Assembly: GCA_026929865.2 (NCBI GenBank)
Contig: CM049398.1
Span: 13,907,001-13,971,000, forward strand
Direction of reading: 5' to 3'
Origin: Hyperoplus lanceolatus
Taxonomy: Eukaryota; Chordata; Actinopteri; Uranoscopiformes; Ammodytidae
DNA: 64,000 nt
Shown: positions 62,401 to 64,000 of the stretch, one piece after another
Position numbering within the stretch: the stretch's first letter is position 1
How the letters are laid out: the number at the start of each line of letters is the position of its first letter
Notes under the pieces: generated by a model
Told to the model about the DNA's origin: nothing
Databases searched by the model: none
What the model saw: only the letters and a program-made list of their open reading frames with translations
Translations under genes and position numbers: made by a program

Positions 62401-64000
62401 AAATTAAAATTATTTGTTTAATTTTTACCAAACCTTTCTTTCTGAAAAGCATCATTTGTGGTTTGATTAGCTACTATCTGCACTTAAATCACCATAAAGT
62501 AAGCACTTTTAATTGACTCTGTACGTTAGACAATACAATGATATCACCCAAGGTCAAATCTTAATGAGCTTCCTTAATCTGCAGAGCTAAATCATTCATA
62601 CATATTGCTGAACGACTTAAAGAGAGGATATCAGCGTGTTTTACTCCAAGAGCTGTATCAAACCAGTAAGTGAACCTATTGATCTCAACACAAGCAATGA
62701 TATCTACTATTCACATCAATTTAAGGTGAACAAATCTCTGCAACTCCCAATTAAACTTAACATGCATGAGTGGTTATAGCCTTTGTCAGTTTTAATTTAA
62801 AAAACAATTGTTTATTCTGCTCATCAACAAGATTATGTTCCACATGGAAAGGTTTGTTAGCTATTCTGAGTTGTTGGACCACCTTAAAAGACATTACTTC
62901 AATTGACAACACAGAGATTAATTTAGTTTTCAAAATCAATTTGAAAGCAACTGTCTTAATCTAATTTGTAAACTTGATTTAGAAGTGTGTAACAATTGTC
63001 TTTTCTCAGTGTAGATATAGCATTTTAGGACCAATAAAAGTATCTAATCCTAAAGCTAATCCTCACATGAGATGCTCAAACTATAAAGAATATTGTTATA
63101 ATTTTGTTTGGAAAATTGCTTTAATGATTAACTGATTATCAAAATAGTCCTCACTTTTCTTTGATTCGACTGATGGTTTCAGCTCTTGTGAGAACTTTTT
63201 TTTGAAGACAGTCATCATGATCATATTTTTCTTTTAATAGAGCAGTTATCCAAGTGCTTTATGAGATGCCTAACAAATATATTCAAAGCACAAATGCTTA
63301 ACAAAAACACTAAGAGCTGAGTGGAGCAGCCAAAGAAAACTGTTTACTGATACAAACAAAACATGATGTAACAAACTCATAAACCGATAAGGGGCATCTG
63401 TCAGAGGGTCAATCAGACAGCTGCGCAGCCAAGCACATGAATCATCGCGGCGTAGCAGCAGGGGGGTGGGGGCATGCAGGGTTAAATCCGTCAGAGATTT
63501 CGACTTCCAAAAACAGCTCTGGCACATAAAAAGCAAACCACAGTGTACTTTCAGTAATGACCACAGATTTGTACAGTAAGCAGACTCTCAAGGCAATTTT
63601 TGGGCAGCAATCAGACTGGACTTTGCCGAGCGGGCAAAATGTTTTGACAGTAACAACGTCCAACAACACATTGAACAATATTGTGGAAAATGATCAAATC
63701 TGAGGGGGTTCAATGATTCAGCAGTGATTGGAGTTTCTGTGGTAGGGTGACAACCAGAACCATATTTCACTCTGTAAATGTAATATTTACAGTATACGTC
63801 CTGCTTGGATTTGATTCAGCGTATTTAAACGAGAACAACCGCCGCTCAGTGCAGTTTAGATATTCTGTAAAGGATATGTCAGGCTGTGTGTGCAACTCAA
63901 AGTAGCGAGGATATGAGCGCTGCTATGAGCCGGACACAGCTCCCTATGTGGAGGATGTAATGGAATATACTATAGACTGGACGGAGGCTTGGAGGGAGAG

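Larger units (their letters stand above)
55946..64000 (-). other. upstream igsf9b intron, no exon found
   Basis: 8 kb between the first recognised exon and the window end. The signal-peptide exon must lie upstream, because 55945 begins in phase 1. I found no ATG-led hydrophobic exon with a phase-1 donor. The main content is a 2.27 kb TA-flanked TIR element (57920-60188). The rest is AT-rich with no gene. Confidence 0.55.

Overview
The window is vertebrate genomic DNA, almost certainly from a teleost fish. Long (CA)n, (AT)n and (TAA)n microsatellites, tRNA-derived SINEs and many short inverted-repeat DNA transposons lie between small, well-spliced exons. Its single recognisable protein gene covers about 45 kb on the minus strand: IGSF9B, an immunoglobulin-superfamily synaptic adhesion protein. 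I recognise it by its domain order (five Ig domains, two fibronectin type III domains, one membrane segment, a long proline-rich tail) and by near-identity to remembered mammalian IGSF9B over many short blocks. No database was searched.

Layout, read 5' to 3' on the minus strand (right to left). 64000-55946: no exon that I can support; the signal-peptide exon and promoter are probably outside the window or too short to see. 55945-26365: ten exons for Ig1 to Ig5, two exons per domain. 25041-18291: four exons for the two FN3 domains. 18179-18018: stalk, membrane segment and the start of the tail. 17835-17790: a 46-base exon. 16124-14508: a 1.6 kb exon carrying nearly all of the tail. 12998-12956 and 10677-10469: two probable C-terminal exons that agree in frame with each other but not with the large tail exon. 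From 10468 to about 5970 lies a probable long 3' UTR. A CG-rich block at about 3160-3660 may be the promoter of a separate, tandem gene.

Every junction from 55748 to 14508 has GT/AG ends and keeps one reading frame, giving about 1,298 codons. This is strong internal evidence for the model.

The introns and flanks hold a dated series of transposon insertions. Several have clear terminal inverted repeats (TIRs) and target-site duplications: a 1.7 kb hAT-type element, two TTAA-flanked elements, three members of a TA-flanked family, and one element nested inside another whose empty site survives elsewhere in the window.

I found no prokaryotic, viral, CRISPR or operon-like system. The points that most deserve a second look are the reading-frame conflict at the IGSF9B C-terminus, the CG island, and the nested or paired transposon structures.
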